From positions 1,302,001-1,366,000 of the forward strand of contig NZ_CP049156.1 in NCBI RefSeq assembly GCF_011493005.1: a DNA stretch of 64,000 bases. The letters are read 5' to 3'. Origin of the DNA: Caballeronia sp. SBC1. GTDB lineage: Bacteria; Pseudomonadota; Gammaproteobacteria; Burkholderiales; Burkholderiaceae. Positions 44,913 through 55,113 of this stretch are shown one piece after another; position 1 is the stretch's first letter, and the number at the start of each line of letters is the position of its first letter. A program made the translations under genes and the position numbers. Below the pieces are notes generated by a model. The model was not told the DNA's origin, ran no database searches, and saw nothing but the letters and a program-made list of their open reading frames with translations.

Positions 44913-46778
44913 ATGGCTTTACTGCAAATTTCAGAACCCGGCATGGCTCCGGCGCCGCATCAGCGGCGGGTAGCTGTGGGCATCGACCTTGGTACGACCA
45001 ATTCGCTGGTTGCCGCCGTGCGCAACAGCGTGGCTGAAGTGCTGCCCGACGAAGACGGCCATTACCTGCTGCCGTCGGTGGTCCGGTATCTGGAGAAGGG
45101 CGGCCGGCGTATCGGCCGCGTGGCGAAGGAAGAAGCGGCGCTCGATCCGCGCAACACCATTGTGTCGGTAAAGCGCTTCATGGGCCGCGGCAAAAGCGAA
45201 GTGGAAGGGGCGGAGAACGCGCCGTACGATTTCGTCGATGCGCCCGGCATGGTGCAGATTCGCACCATCGACGGCGTGAAAAGTCCGGTGGAAGTATCGG
45301 CAGAAATTCTCGCCACGCTGCGATATCGCGCGGAAGACACGCTTGCCGACGAGCTGGTCGGCGCGGTGATCACGGTGCCCGCGTACTTCGATGAAGCCCA
45401 GCGGCAAGCCACCAAAGACGCCGCGAAACTAGCCGGTTTGAACGTGCTGCGCCTGTTGAACGAACCGACCGCCGCGGCGATTGCGTACGGGCTGGACAAT
45501 GCTTCGGAAGGGTTGTACGCCGTGTATGACCTGGGCGGCGGCACCTTCGATTTGTCGATTCTCAAGCTCACCAAAGGTGTGTTCGAAGTGCTCGCAGCGG
45601 GCGGCGATTCAGCGCTCGGCGGCGACGATTTCGATGCGGCGTTGTATCGGCACGTGCTGGTGAAATCCAAGGTAACGCCCGCTACGCCGGAAGACGTGCG
45701 GCTGTTGCTGGACCGCGTGCGAACGGCCAAGGAAGCGCTGTCGAGTACATCTGAGGCCACCATTCAGGCCACGTTGTCCGACGATCAGCAAATCGATTTC
45801 ACGGTCTCCGAAAGCGACTTCGCCACGCTGACTGAAGCACTGGTCGCCCGCACCTTGACTCCCACGCGCAAGGCCTTGCGCGACGCCAAGGTGGCGCCGG
45901 CCGAGATCAAGGGTGTGGTGCTCGTCGGTGGCGCCACGCGCATGCCGGTGATCCGCCGCGCGGTGGAAACGTATTTCGGCCAGCCGCCGTTGACCAATCT
46001 CGATCCCGATCAGGTCGTGGCGCTCGGTGCCGCCATCCAGGCGGACTTGCTGGCGGGAAATCGTCGCGGTGAAGGCGATGACTGGCTGCTGCTCGATGTC
46101 ATTCCGCTGTCGCTGGGCGTTGAGACCATGGGCGGATTAACCGAGAAAATCATCCCGCGCAACTCGACCATTCCGGTCGCGCGCGCTCAGGATTTCACCA
46201 CCTTCAAAGACGGCCAGACGGCGATGGCCATCCACGTCGTGCAAGGCGAGCGCGAGCTGGTCTCGGACTGCCGTTCGCTCGCGCGCTTCGAGTTAAGGGG
46301 CATTCCCGCCATGGCCGCCGGTGCTGCGCGTATTCGCGTGACGTACCAGGTAGACGCGGACGGGTTGTTGTCCGTGTTCGCGCGTGAGCAGTTGTCGGGA
46401 GTAGAAGCGTCGGTGGTCGTAAAACCATCCTACGGCCTCGCCGATGACGACGTCGCGCGCATGCTGGAAGAAAGCTTCACGACCGCCGAAGTCGACATGC
46501 GCGCTCGCGCATTGCGCGAGGCTCAGGTCGACGCGCAACGCCTGGTAGAAGCATCGCAGGCGGCGCTCGGCGTTGACGGCGAATTGCTGGACGAAGCGGA
46601 GCGAACCAACATTGAAGCGCTGATCGTCAAGCTCGCGGCGGTCACGGGCGGGGACAGTGTTGATGCCATTGAAACGGCGACGAAGGAGCTTGCCGCCGCC
46701 ACCGATGAATTCGCTGCCCGTCGCATGAACAAGAGCATTCGCCGCGCGCTGGCCGGCCGCAGGCTCGACGAAGTCTGA
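44913..46778 (+). CDS. hscA: Fe-S assembly Hsp70 chaperone HscA
   Basis: A 621-residue specialised DnaK-type ATPase for cluster transfer from IscU. The nucleotide-binding domain has [27 protein letters not shown] and [17 protein letters not shown]. The substrate domain contains [20 protein letters not shown] and is followed by a helical lid. The length agrees with E. coli HscA (616). It is part of the hscB-hscA-fdx-iscX unit, 54 bp before fdx. Confidence 0.97.
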   Translation: MALLQISEPGMAPAPHQRRVAVGIDLGTTNSLVAAVRNSVAEVLPDEDGHYLLPSVVRYLEKGGRRIGRVAKEEAALDPRNTIVSVKRFMGRGKSEVEGAENAPYDFVDAPGMVQIRTIDGVKSPVEVSAEILATLRYRAEDTLADELVGAVITVPAYFDEAQRQATKDAAKLAGLNVLRLLNEPTAAAIAYGLDNASEGLYAVYDLGGGTFDLSILKLTKGVFEVLAAGGDSALGGDDFDAALYRHVLVKSKVTPATPEDVRLLLDRVRTAKEALSSTSEATIQATLSDDQQIDFTVSESDFATLTEALVARTLTPTRKALRDAKVAPAEIKGVVLVGGATRMPVIRRAVETYFGQPPLTNLDPDQVVALGAAIQADLLAGNRRGEGDDWLLLDVIPLSLGVETMGGLTEKIIPRNSTIPVARAQDFTTFKDGQTAMAIHVVQGERELVSDCRSLARFELRGIPAMAAGAARIRVTYQVDADGLLSVFAREQLSGVEASVVVKPSYGLADDDVARMLEESFTTAEVDMRARALREAQVDAQRLVEASQAALGVDGELLDEAERTNIEALIVKLAAVTGGDSVDAIETATKELAAATDEFAARRMNKSIRRALAGRRLDEV

Positions 46779-46832
46779 TCGAAGTCTGATCATTCACCGA
46801 GCCTCTCACGTACAAAGAACGGAAAGAAATTC

Positions 46833-47174
46833 ATGCCTCAGATCGTAGTATTACCCCACGTTGAATTGTGTCCTGATGGCGCTGTGATCGACGCGGATAC
46901 GTCGAAGAGCATTTGCGACAACCTGTTGGACAACGGCATCGAGATTGAACATGCGTGCGAAAAATCGTGCGCGTGCACGACGTGCCACGTGATTATTCGT
47001 GAGGGTTTCAACGCGCTTGTGCCGTCGGAAGAAGACGAGGACGATTTGCTCGATAAGGCCTGGGGACTTGAGCCGACGTCACGGTTATCATGTCAGGCGA
47101 TGGTGCCGGCAGACGAGGATCTGGTTGTCGAGCTCCCGCGCTACACCATCAATCACGCCAAAGAGAATCACTGA
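46833..47174 (+). CDS. fdx: [2Fe-2S] ferredoxin of the isc system
   Basis: 113 residues, adrenodoxin-type. The cluster cysteines are visible in HACEKSCACTTCHVII (three ligands) and RLSCQAMV (fourth). The C-terminus ends in LPRYTINHAKENH, close to the E. coli Fdx tail. It donates electrons to IscS/IscU for cluster assembly. iscX starts 36 bp downstream. Confidence 0.97.
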   Translation: MPQIVVLPHVELCPDGAVIDADTSKSICDNLLDNGIEIEHACEKSCACTTCHVIIREGFNALVPSEEDEDDLLDKAWGLEPTSRLSCQAMVPADEDLVVELPRYTINHAKENH

Positions 47175-47210
47175 ACTTAAATCAGCGATCACGAGACAGG
47201 AGCGCTCGCC

Positions 47211-47408
47211 ATGAAGTGGACAGACACGCAGGATATCGCGATGGCACTGACCGACACGCATCAGAACGTCGATCCGCAATTCGTGCGATTTACGGATTTG
47301 CATCGCTGGGTGACGGAGCTGCCGGGATTCGACGACGACCCCGAGCGTTCCAACGAGAAGATTCTCGAAGCGATCCAGGCGGCGTGGATTGAAGACGCGG
47401 ATTATTGA
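47211..47408 (+). CDS. iscX: Fe-S assembly protein IscX
   Basis: A 65-residue acidic protein that binds IscS and modulates it with iron. Family features are MKWTDTQDIAMALTDTHQNV at the N-terminus, VRFTDLHRWVTELPGFDDD in the middle and an AAWIEDADY end. It closes the isc cluster and is followed by a strong terminator. Confidence 0.95.
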   Translation: MKWTDTQDIAMALTDTHQNVDPQFVRFTDLHRWVTELPGFDDDPERSNEKILEAIQAAWIEDADY

Positions 47409-47449
47409 ATCCGGCTAATTTCCTTAGGCCAAAGCGTTACGAACGAGAT

Positions 47450-47481
47450 AAAACGGCGATTCCATTCGGAATCGCCGTTTT
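47450..47481. terminator. Terminator at the end of the isc cluster
   Basis: A perfect 14-bp stem, AAAACGGCGATTCC with GGAATCGCCGTTTT across ATTC. It lies between converging genes and can work on both strands. Confidence 0.93.
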
Positions 47482-47514
47482 GCGTTGTGCGCTGGTTTGA
47501 ATGCGGACTACACC

Positions 47515-48252
47515 TTAGCCTGCAACCAGTGTGCCGTTTTCGATACGCACGCGCTGACCCTGGTTGAACGGAGGCGCCTGGTGATATGTGAAGTAACGCG
47601 TCTTGCCGCTTTCCATGTGCACGCGCACCGAATAATCGGTGGTGCTGCGCAGGTGTTTTTCGACCGCATTACCGCCCAAACCACCACCGAGTGCGCCGAG
47701 AATCGTCATGCCCGTTCGACCGCCGCCGCGTCCAAACTGATTACCGATAAGGCCGCCCGCAACCGCGCCGCCTACTGCACCGATGCCGGTTCCCTGGCCT
47801 TCATGCCGTACGGCCGAGATTGCTTCTACCGTACCGCAACTCGAGCAATACGCGGGTTGGGTGGGCTGCTGCTGTGCGTAGTTGGGCTGCTGTACAGGCT
47901 GTTGCGCCACTTGGGGCGCAGCTTGTTGCTGCTGCTGGGCTGCTTGGGCTGCCGCGCGCTGCTGAGCTTGCTGCTGCGCTTGTTCTTGAGCAAGCTGCTC
48001 CTGCTGCGCTTGCTGTTGCTGAGCAACGGTAGGCTCGGCCGGTTGTGTCGCTACTTGCGCGGCTTGCGTCTGATCGTTGGTTGGCGACGTGCTCGACGCT
48101 TTCGGGAACAGTCCGGTGACCGCTGCCGTGGCAGCAAGACTGGCAACGATCACCGCGCCCGCGGCGGTTGCCACCAGCGGATGAATCTTGCGCCCGCGCG
48201 GTGCGCCGGGGTTGGGTGAACTCGATGTGGTCATGTTGTTACTGTTATCCAT
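47515..48252 (-). CDS. Glycine-zipper 2TM domain envelope protein
   Basis: 245 residues. One N-terminal membrane segment (PLVATAAGAVIVASLAATAA) is followed by a Gln/Ala-rich low-complexity stretch (about 70-125), a CSSCGTVEAISAV motif and the glycine-zipper 2TM domain (IGAVGGAVAGGLIGNQFGRG and ILGALGGGLGGNAVEKHL). A C-terminal beta segment ends in QRVRIENGTLVAG. Related proteins (SlyB/Rick17kDa-like) sit in the cell envelope, and the exact function is unknown. The start has GGAGG (acGGAGGtccaaaaATG). It converges with iscX. Confidence 0.88.
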   Translation of the reverse strand: MDNSNNMTTSSSPNPGAPRGRKIHPLVATAAGAVIVASLAATAAVTGLFPKASSTSPTNDQTQAAQVATQPAEPTVAQQQQAQQEQLAQEQAQQQAQQRAAAQAAQQQQQAAPQVAQQPVQQPNYAQQQPTQPAYCSSCGTVEAISAVRHEGQGTGIGAVGGAVAGGLIGNQFGRGGGRTGMTILGALGGGLGGNAVEKHLRSTTDYSVRVHMESGKTRYFTYHQAPPFNQGQRVRIENGTLVAG

Positions 48253-48516
48253 TTTTGGACCTCCGTCTCAAGGCAGAGTGGTGTCATCAATACGGGTCTG
48301 ACGTTGCTCACGAGAGCAGTGTCGAACAATCTGAAGCGTAAGGTTTGTCAATTTGTAACGTTTCCAGGCATCCACCAGATGCAAGAAACGCACCGGGTCG
48401 AAGATGCGTCGGGCAGCCTTGTTTTTTAAGGGTTTTCCAGATGAGACCCGCGTTGAACGGAAGTCTTGGTCGATGCTTTTTACCTAAAGTTACAAATTCG
48501 GCGTTTCTTCGGGACG
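48253..48516. other. Intergenic region before the lysS terminator
   Basis: I see no gene. It should contain the promoter of the glycine-zipper gene on the minus strand. No palindrome stands out. Confidence 0.4.
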
Positions 48517-48543
48517 AAAAAAAGGCGCTTTCGCGCCTTTTTT
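48517..48543 (-). terminator. Rho-independent terminator of lysS
   Basis: AAAAAAAGGCGC-TTTC-GCGCCTTTTTT is a perfect stem that runs into T tracts on both strands. Confidence 0.93.
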
Positions 48544-48568
48544 ACAAATCGTCCAGATATCCCTTGAA

Positions 48569-50095
48569 TCAGTCTTCGCGCCGCAGATGCGGGAACAGGA
48601 TGACGTCGCGGATACTCGGACTGTCGGTCAACAGCATGACCAGCCGGTCGATACCGATTCCGCAGCCACCCGTCGGCGGCATGCCGTGCTCCAGCGCGCG
48701 AATGTAGTCGGCGTCGTAGAACATGGCTTCCTCGTCGCCGGCATCTTTCTGGTCGACTTGTTTCTGGAACCGCGCGGCCTGATCTTCGGGGTCGTTCAAC
48801 TCCGAGAAGCCGTTCGCGATTTCGCGGCCCACAATGAACAACTCGAAGCGTTCAGTTATGCCCGGAGCCGTATCCGACGCCCGCGCCAACGGCGAGACTT
48901 CCAGCGGATAGTCGACAATAAACGTCGGCTCCCACAATTGAGATTCCGCGGTTTCTTCGAAGAGCGCGAGCTGCAACGACCCAACGCCCGCGTTCAAAAA
49001 CTGCGGCTGCGATGCATCGACACCGAACTTCTTCAACTCAGTGCGCAGGAACGCGGCATCGGCGAGTTGTTCGTTTGTGTATTGCGGCGCGTATTTCTGG
49101 ATCGCTTCGCAGATCGTCAACCGATGGAACGGCTTTGACAAATCCAGTTCACGCCCTTGATACACAATGTTCGCGTTGCCGCGCGCATCGACGGCCGCTT
49201 GGCGGATCAGCGCTTCGGTGAAGTCCATCATCCACGTGTAGTCCGTGTACGCGGCGTAGAACTCCATCATCGTGAACTCGGGGTTATGTCGCGGCGACAC
49301 CCCTTCGTTACGGAAATTCCGGTTGATTTCGAACACGCGTTCGAAACCGCCCACCACCAGCCGCTTCAAATACAGTTCCGGCGCGATACGCAGGAACATT
49401 TGCATGTCGAGAGCGTTGTGATGCGTGACGAACGGCTTCGCCGTAGCGCCGCCGGGAATCGCGTGCAGCATCGGCGTTTCCACTTCCATGAAATCAGCCT
49501 TCGCCATGAAGCTGCGGATCGACGCGAACGCCTTCGTGCGCGCAATAAACGTCTGACGCGTTTCCGGCGTCACGATCAGGTCAACATACCGTTGCCGATA
49601 ACGCATTTCCTGATCGGCGAGCCCATGAAATTTATCGGGAAGAGGGCGCAGCGCTTTGGTCAGCAGGCGCAGTTCCGTGCATCGAACGGACAGTTCGCCC
49701 TTGTTCGTGCGGAACAAAACACCCTTTGTCGCGATGATGTCGCCCAGGTCCCACTTTTTGAACGCGTCGTAGACTTCCTGGCCGACGTCGGCGGGCGTGA
49801 TGAAGAACTGGATCTGGCCGCTGCCGTCTTGCACCGTCGCAAAGCTGGCCTTACCCATGACACGTTTCAACATCATCCGGCCCGCAACCGCGACTTGCAG
49901 CGGCTCGGCTTCGAGCGCGTCCTTGTCTTTATCGGCGTAGTCGGATTGCAGCGCGGCGGCTTGGTGCGTTGGCCGGAAATCGTTCGGATACGCAATTCCC
50001 TGCTCGCGCAACGCGCGGAGTTTGTCGCGACGCTCGGCGAGGATCTGGTTTTCTTCCAGTTCGGGAGCTGCGCCCGGCTGAGTCGGTTCGGTCAT
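48569..50095 (-). CDS. lysS: Lysyl-tRNA synthetase (class II)
   Basis: A 508-residue aminoacyl-tRNA synthetase. The N-terminal OB-fold anticodon-binding domain ([20 protein letters not shown]) is followed by the class II core: motif 1 in [20 protein letters not shown], motif 2 [20 protein letters not shown] and motif 3 [20 protein letters not shown]. It charges tRNA-Lys and works as a dimer in the cytosol. It lies downstream of prfB on the same strand, as in E. coli and Xanthomonas. Confidence 0.98.
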   Translation of the reverse strand: MTEPTQPGAAPELEENQILAERRDKLRALREQGIAYPNDFRPTHQAAALQSDYADKDKDALEAEPLQVAVAGRMMLKRVMGKASFATVQDGSGQIQFFITPADVGQEVYDAFKKWDLGDIIATKGVLFRTNKGELSVRCTELRLLTKALRPLPDKFHGLADQEMRYRQRYVDLIVTPETRQTFIARTKAFASIRSFMAKADFMEVETPMLHAIPGGATAKPFVTHHNALDMQMFLRIAPELYLKRLVVGGFERVFEINRNFRNEGVSPRHNPEFTMMEFYAAYTDYTWMMDFTEALIRQAAVDARGNANIVYQGRELDLSKPFHRLTICEAIQKYAPQYTNEQLADAAFLRTELKKFGVDASQPQFLNAGVGSLQLALFEETAESQLWEPTFIVDYPLEVSPLARASDTAPGITERFELFIVGREIANGFSELNDPEDQAARFQKQVDQKDAGDEEAMFYDADYIRALEHGMPPTGGCGIGIDRLVMLLTDSPSIRDVILFPHLRRED

Positions 50096-50378
50096 GATGT
50101 GTTTGGCTTTGAGTGCGATGAATGCGGCTTGGTCGTGGGACTGATGCTGCGTCCGAGTTGTTTGCGTTTCGCCGCGTGAACTTTAGCGTTGAAACATAGC
50201 GTAGAGACACAACGGAGAAACACAGGCCACACGGATGGTCGCAAATATTAGCGATGCAATGCTGCGATGGATTGCCGTGAATGAAGCAACGTCGCAACGA
50301 TGATGCGGTTGGCGCGGCGGCGTGTTACTGAAGCCGCGCCGTTTGCACGACGCCTGCACGACGTTTGTTCGAGTTTGC

Positions 50379-51483
50379 TTATACGCCCTGTTTAAGACTT
50401 GCGCCGATGAAGTCGTCCAGGTCGCCGTCCAGCACGGCTTTCGTGTTGCTGATTTCCACGTTGGTGCGCAGGTCCTTGATGCGGCTGTTGTCGAGCACGT
50501 ATGAGCGGATCTGGTGACCCCAGCCTACATCGGTCTTGCTGTTTTCCAGGTTGTCTTTCTCAACCTGGCGCTTGCGCATTTCGAACTCGTACAGCTTCGC
50601 TTTCAGCATTTGCATGGCTTCGGCGCGGTTACGGTGTTGCGAGCGATCGTTTTGGCACTGCACCACGATTCCGGTGGGCGCGTGAGTCAGGCGCACGGCC
50701 GAATCGGTCTTGTTGATGTGCTGCCCGCCCGCGCCGGAAGCGCGATATGTATCGGTGCGAATGTCGGCCGGATTGATATCGATTTCGATGGAATCGTCGA
50801 CTTCCGGATACACGAAGATCGATGAAAACGACGTATGGCGTCCGCCTGATGAGTCGAAGGGCGACTTGCGCACGAGCCGATGAACGCCCGTTTCCGTGCG
50901 CAGGAAACCGTAGGCGTATTCGCCTTCGACCTTGATGGTCGCGCTCTTGATACCGGCCACGTCGCCGTCGGACTCTTCGAGAACTTCAGTCTTGAAACCT
51001 TTGCGTTCGCAATAACGAAGGTACTGGCGCATCAACATGGCTGCCCAGTCGCACGCTTCCGTGCCGCCGGCGCCAGCCTGGATATCGATGAAGCAATTGT
51101 TCGGGTCGGCCGGGTTCGAGAACATCCGGCGGAATTCCATGTCTTCAACGCGTTTTTCGAGCGCTGCCGTGTCCGCTTCACATGAGACGAGCGTGTCTTC
51201 GTCGTTTTCTTCGCGGCCCATGTCGAACAGATCTTGCGTGTCGCGAAGATCGTTATCGAGGTCCGTGATCGTTGTGACGACGTTGTCCAGCAGTTTTTTC
51301 TCGCGGCCCAGGGCTTGGGCGTTTTTCGAGTCGTTCCAGACGTTCGGGTCTTCTAGTACCCGGTTGACTTCGTCGAGACGCAGGGCTTTGGCGTCGTAGT
51401 CAAAGATACCCCCGGAGCTCGCCAGCGCGACGGCGCAGGTCGGCGAGGAGGTTCTCGATTGCGTTTAGACGTTCCGCTTCCAT
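50379..51483 (-). CDS. prfB: Peptide chain release factor 2, with programmed +1 frameshift
   Basis: RF2 releases peptides at UGA and UAA. The first frame starts at the ATG at 51483 and gives 27 residues ([20 protein letters not shown], then GELRGYL) before an in-frame TGA at 51402-51400. The site reads CTT TGA C, preceded by the internal Shine-Dalgarno-like CGGGGG. Skipping the T at 51402 continues with [13 protein letters not shown] in the second frame to the stop at 50379. The product is about 367 residues (E. coli 365). The second part has the GGQ loop ([20 protein letters not shown]) and the SPF motif (KSPFDSSG) that reads the stop codon. Expression is thus autoregulated by RF2 level. Confidence 0.97.
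51399..51416 (-). promoter_or_regulatory. prfB recoding site (+1 frameshift signal)
   Basis: On the minus strand CGGGGG (SD-like), then TAT CTT TGA C. CTT is the slippery codon and TGA the bypassed stop, with the same spacing as E. coli prfB. Confidence 0.95.
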
Positions 51484-51599
51484 TTGGTCGTTTTCAGGTT
51501 TTTTGGCTAAGAGGGAAATTATAGCTTAGCGAGAGAGAGGCATCGGCGGGTGGATGAGGCTGGGCTTCGGCCCGAGCGCATTGGCCATCCTACGTTTTC

Positions 51600-53306
51600 T
51601 CACCCAACCGCATGCTCAACAATCATCTGTACCCGGGCGACCCCGTTCCAGGTATCGGAAACCAGCCGGTACGCCACGACGGTGCGCGCCGGCAGCGTTT
51701 CCGTGTGATTAAACCAGATAGCGTTGAACCGCTGCTGCCCGCGCCGCAATTGCAGCTTCAAATGCTTGTCCTTGACAAGCGCCTGGGACGCCACTTCAAA
51801 CTCCCCGGAAAACACAGGCGCCGGAAAACCTTGCCCCCATACCGCGCCATCGATCAACTCGACAAACTGCGGCGTGAAATAAGCGTCCTCAAGCTCGCCA
51901 TCGGTTTCCACCACCCGGGACAACGCGTCCGAGCTCAACCACTCGCGTCCGACGGCTTCAAACGCCGCGGTGAACCGCGGAATGTCGGCGGTAACAATCG
52001 TCATCCCCGCCGCCATCGCATGGCCGCCGAATTTCACGATCATGCCGGGCTCGCGCTTGGAAATCAGATCGACCGCATCACGCAGATGAAACCCCGGAAT
52101 CGAGCGCCCCGATCCCTTCGATAAAACCCCGCTCTCATCGGCGTGAGCAAATGTGAACGATGGCCGGTGGAATTTCTCCTTCAGCCGCCCGGCGACAATC
52201 CCGATCACGCCCTGATGCCACGCCGGATTAAACAGCGTCAGCGTGGCCGAATCCGCCGGATCGATGCTCGCCAGTTCCTCAAGCGCCTGCTCCTGCATTC
52301 CGGCCTCAATCTCCCGCCGCTCGCGATTGATCGAATCCAGTTGCTGCGCCAATTCCCACGCGCGACCGATGTCATCGGTGATCAGGCATTCAATCCCGAG
52401 CGACATATCCGATAACCGTCCCGCCGCATTCAGCCGTGGCCCAAGCGCGAAACCGAGATCGAATCCCGACGCGGCGCGTGCATCGCGCGCAGCCGCGCGA
52501 AACAGCGCCGCGATGCCGGGTTGCATCCGTCCCGCGCGAATCCGCTTTAATCCCTGCGCGACGAGTATCCGGTTATTCGGATCTAGCTTCACGACGTCGG
52601 CCACGGTGCCGAGCGCAACCAGATCGAGCAGGCCGTCCAGACGCGGTTCGGGAGCGTCGGTGGTGAAAGCATTGCGTCGACGCAACTCTGCCCGCAATGC
52701 GAGCAGCACGTAGAAAATCACCCCCACACCTGCGATGCACTTGCTCTCAAACGTGCAGCCCGGCTGGTTGGGATTCACGATCGCGCGCGCGGGCGGCAGA
52801 TCGTCGCCGGGTAGATGGTGATCGGTCACCAGCACGTCGATACCCAATGCATTCGCGGCCTCGACGCCATCCACGCTCGCAATGCCGTTGTCCACGGTGA
52901 TCAGCAGATCGGGCTTCCCGCCTGCGCGGCTCGCGGCCAGCGCGACGATTTCGGGCGTCAGGCCATAGCCGTATTCGAACCGGTTTGGCACCAGGTAATC
53001 GATCTGTGCGCCGAACATTCGCAAGCCGCGCACGGCAACGGCGCAGGCGGTGGCGCCATCGCAATCGTAGTCGGCGACGACCAGCATGCGGCGTTTCGAC
53101 GCGAGCGCGTCGGCGAGAACGGCGGCGGCTTCATCGCAACCTTTCAGCCCGATGGGCGCGTGCAATTTTTTGAGTTCGGTCTCGATCTCCTCCGGCGAAC
53201 ACACCCCACGCGACGCGTACAGACGCGCAATGACAGGATGAACGCCATGACGCATGAGGACGGCGGCATCGGCGGGAGAGGGGGCGCGAGTGACGATTCG
53301 GGTCAT
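51600..53306 (-). CDS. recJ: Single-strand-specific exonuclease RecJ
   Basis: A 568-residue 5'-3' single-strand DNA exonuclease of the DHH family, used in RecF-pathway recombination and mismatch repair. Metal-binding motifs are VVADYDCDGATACAVAVRGL, LITVDNGIASVDG and LVTDHHLPGDDLPPARAIVN. The DHHA1 domain contains KFGGHAMAAGMTIV, and an OB-type C-terminal domain follows. It is upstream of prfB on the same strand with 116 bp between, and downstream of the RpfE-like gene with 77 bp between. Confidence 0.97.
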   Translation of the reverse strand: MTRIVTRAPSPADAAVLMRHGVHPVIARLYASRGVCSPEEIETELKKLHAPIGLKGCDEAAAVLADALASKRRMLVVADYDCDGATACAVAVRGLRMFGAQIDYLVPNRFEYGYGLTPEIVALAASRAGGKPDLLITVDNGIASVDGVEAANALGIDVLVTDHHLPGDDLPPARAIVNPNQPGCTFESKCIAGVGVIFYVLLALRAELRRRNAFTTDAPEPRLDGLLDLVALGTVADVVKLDPNNRILVAQGLKRIRAGRMQPGIAALFRAAARDARAASGFDLGFALGPRLNAAGRLSDMSLGIECLITDDIGRAWELAQQLDSINRERREIEAGMQEQALEELASIDPADSATLTLFNPAWHQGVIGIVAGRLKEKFHRPSFTFAHADESGVLSKGSGRSIPGFHLRDAVDLISKREPGMIVKFGGHAMAAGMTIVTADIPRFTAAFEAVGREWLSSDALSRVVETDGELEDAYFTPQFVELIDGAVWGQGFPAPVFSGEFEVASQALVKDKHLKLQLRRGQQRFNAIWFNHTETLPARTVVAYRLVSDTWNGVARVQMIVEHAVG

Positions 53307-53383
53307 GCGGACAGGCCGGTGATGATTCGTTTCATTCGATTCATTTATTCGCTTCGCTAATTCGCGTTATTTATTCGCGTCGT

Positions 53384-54481
53384 TTATTCGACAAGCAGCG
53401 CCGCGATCGGACGCCGCCGCCAGAATTTACGCAACGCGCCGCGCGTGACGGTCAGCGACACGACGCCGGTGTCGCTGCACAACGTAAGGCGCAACGTGCC
53501 GAGCGTGCCATTTTCCAGTGCGGCCAAGGCGGGTGCGAACCAATCGCGCTCCAGGGTGCCGAGCGCGTCGTTCCAGTGCGCCCAGTCCTGTTCGATGAAC
53601 GGTGCGGAAAACGGATCGAGTTCGACGAGCGCGCGGCCTTTGCTGGTCGTTTTTGAGGCCATAAAAGCGGCGAAAGATTCCGGCGGGGCTTGTGGCGCAA
53701 CATCAGCGGCGAGCGCGAGGCCGCGCGTGGCCGGCGCTTTCGACATAACCTGCGCGAACGGGCTCGTCACGCTGCGACGCGCGCCTTGCGCGTGCAGCCA
53801 GATCGAATTGATCGAGGGCAAGCCACGCGCTTCGCGCGCTTCGTTAAGCGGATGTTCGAACCACGCCATCTGCACTTCATTCTGCAGCTTCATCCACGCG
53901 CGCGAGCGCTCGCCGGTGCCGGCTTCGTGCGGCAGCCAGATTTCGATATTGCGACCGCTCGCTCGCAACGGCGACGCGCCCGCGAGCGTACCGAGATTCG
54001 GCCCGGCGACGTACCAGCGTGCCGGTTGCGGCGCCTGAATTACCAGTCCGAGGTCTTCTATCAGCGGCTTGACGACATCGAATAACGTGCGTGCTTCGTG
54101 ATCGTCTATACCCAGCGTCGCCGGATCGATCAGCACCAGATGGTCACGCGCGATCCGTACGTGCACCGGTTCGACGCATGCCCAGATGGTGTCGCCGGGT
54201 ATCCCGCCGTCGGCGAGCAACATATAGGGCGCGAGCGGCGCTTCGTCGGCCGCTCGTCCGGGAATCTCATTCACCACGCCAAATTGCCGCGCAATCCAGC
54301 GCTCATGCGGCAACGTGCGCTGGAAATCGTCACCGATCACGCGCTCATCGAGCGTCGCGCGGGCAATCAGCCGGTCGAGCGCGGGACGGTCAAGCTGGTG
54401 GAGCGCAGTGGCGGCGTCCGCGGCCGATGGCAGCGCGAACGGTAAGAGGAGGTGAAGATCGGGGAGCTTGGGCGTGGGCAT
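53384..54481 (-). CDS. rpfE: RpfE-like protein (alkaline-phosphatase/phosphoglycerate-mutase-like fold)
   Basis: 365 residues with no signal peptide. It is rich in Ala and Leu and contains segments such as MLLADGGIPGDTIWACVEPV, WYVAGPNLGTLAGASPLRAS and AQGARRSVTSPFAQVMSKAP. In Burkholderia-type genomes this recJ-adjacent gene is usually annotated as RpfE-type regulatory protein or phosphoglycerate mutase. Xanthomonas rpfE also sits beside recJ in the rpf region, and I base the name on that position and general resemblance. Its biochemical role is not established. The start at 54481 (MPTPKLPDLH) is preferred over the ATG at 54493. It heads the minus-strand series rpfE-recJ-prfB-lysS. Confidence 0.65.
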   Translation of the reverse strand: MPTPKLPDLHLLLPFALPSAADAATALHQLDRPALDRLIARATLDERVIGDDFQRTLPHERWIARQFGVVNEIPGRAADEAPLAPYMLLADGGIPGDTIWACVEPVHVRIARDHLVLIDPATLGIDDHEARTLFDVVKPLIEDLGLVIQAPQPARWYVAGPNLGTLAGASPLRASGRNIEIWLPHEAGTGERSRAWMKLQNEVQMAWFEHPLNEAREARGLPSINSIWLHAQGARRSVTSPFAQVMSKAPATRGLALAADVAPQAPPESFAAFMASKTTSKGRALVELDPFSAPFIEQDWAHWNDALGTLERDWFAPALAALENGTLGTLRLTLCSDTGVVSLTVTRGALRKFWRRRPIAALLVE

Positions 54482-54798
54482 GATGCTGCGCATTGTAGGG
54501 CAAAGGACGCGGTGTTTTCCGGGCGCTTGCCGTTTGCCTTGTGCGCAATACGCTACCTATGCGTGACAAGTAGCAAGTAATGCGCGGGTAGCTGCCGGGC
54601 ACGGAAAGTTGGTCCTGGACTACGTTAAAGCTGAGGCCGGGCTGCAGCGGTGAACGTGCGCGGATTGCACGCTGGCACGGGCTTCAGCGCTTGCGAATAA
54701 GTTTGCTCGACCCGACTCTGAAGGCCTCGCCCCAAGGCTTTGCGACGACACCCGGAGCCAGGGCGCAGCACATTTCTCTTACTGCCCAGCTCGACGCT
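54482..54798. other. Intergenic region, higA to rpfE
   Basis: About 300 bp without a convincing gene, terminator or repeat. Confidence 0.4.
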
Positions 54799-55113
54799 TC
54801 ACGCACGCGACAACTCACGCGGCTCAACCTTGCGGTCGATTTCCGTGCGCGTTGGCAATGTTTTCAGGTCATACATGGCTTGGAGATTCAGCCAGAACTC
54901 GGGTGTGGAGTCGAAGTAGCGTGCAAGGCGATAGGCGGTGTCGGCTGTGATGCCACGCCGTTCCTTCACGATTTCATGCATACGCGTAGCCGGCACGTTC
55001 AACGCCAGAGCCAACGCGTTCACGCTCATTTCGAGCGGAACCAGATAGTCTTCCCGCAAGACCTCGCCCGGATGAACCGGACGCATGCCGTTCTTGGACA
55101 TGTGCTTCCCCAT
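54799..55113 (-). CDS. higA: HigA-family antitoxin
   Basis: A 104-residue XRE-type DNA-binding antitoxin. The opening MRPVHPGEVLREDYLVPLEM is the HigA/VapI hallmark. The helix-turn-helix is MSVNALALALNVPATRMHEI and the C-terminus EFWLNLQAMYDLKTL is typical. The ATG at 55113 follows the higB stop with no gap; an in-frame ATG at 55101 has a better ribosome binding site (GGGGAAGcacATG) and may be the real start. It should neutralise HigB and repress the operon. Confidence 0.92.
   Translation of the reverse strand: MGKHMSKNGMRPVHPGEVLREDYLVPLEMSVNALALALNVPATRMHEIVKERRGITADTAYRLARYFDSTPEFWLNLQAMYDLKTLPTRTEIDRKVEPRELSRA

Noticed and set aside
50379..51221. prfB read as a 280-residue truncated gene or a sequencing frameshift
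   Set aside because: The break coincides exactly with the CTT-TGA-C recoding site and its Shine-Dalgarno-like sequence, so it is programmed.
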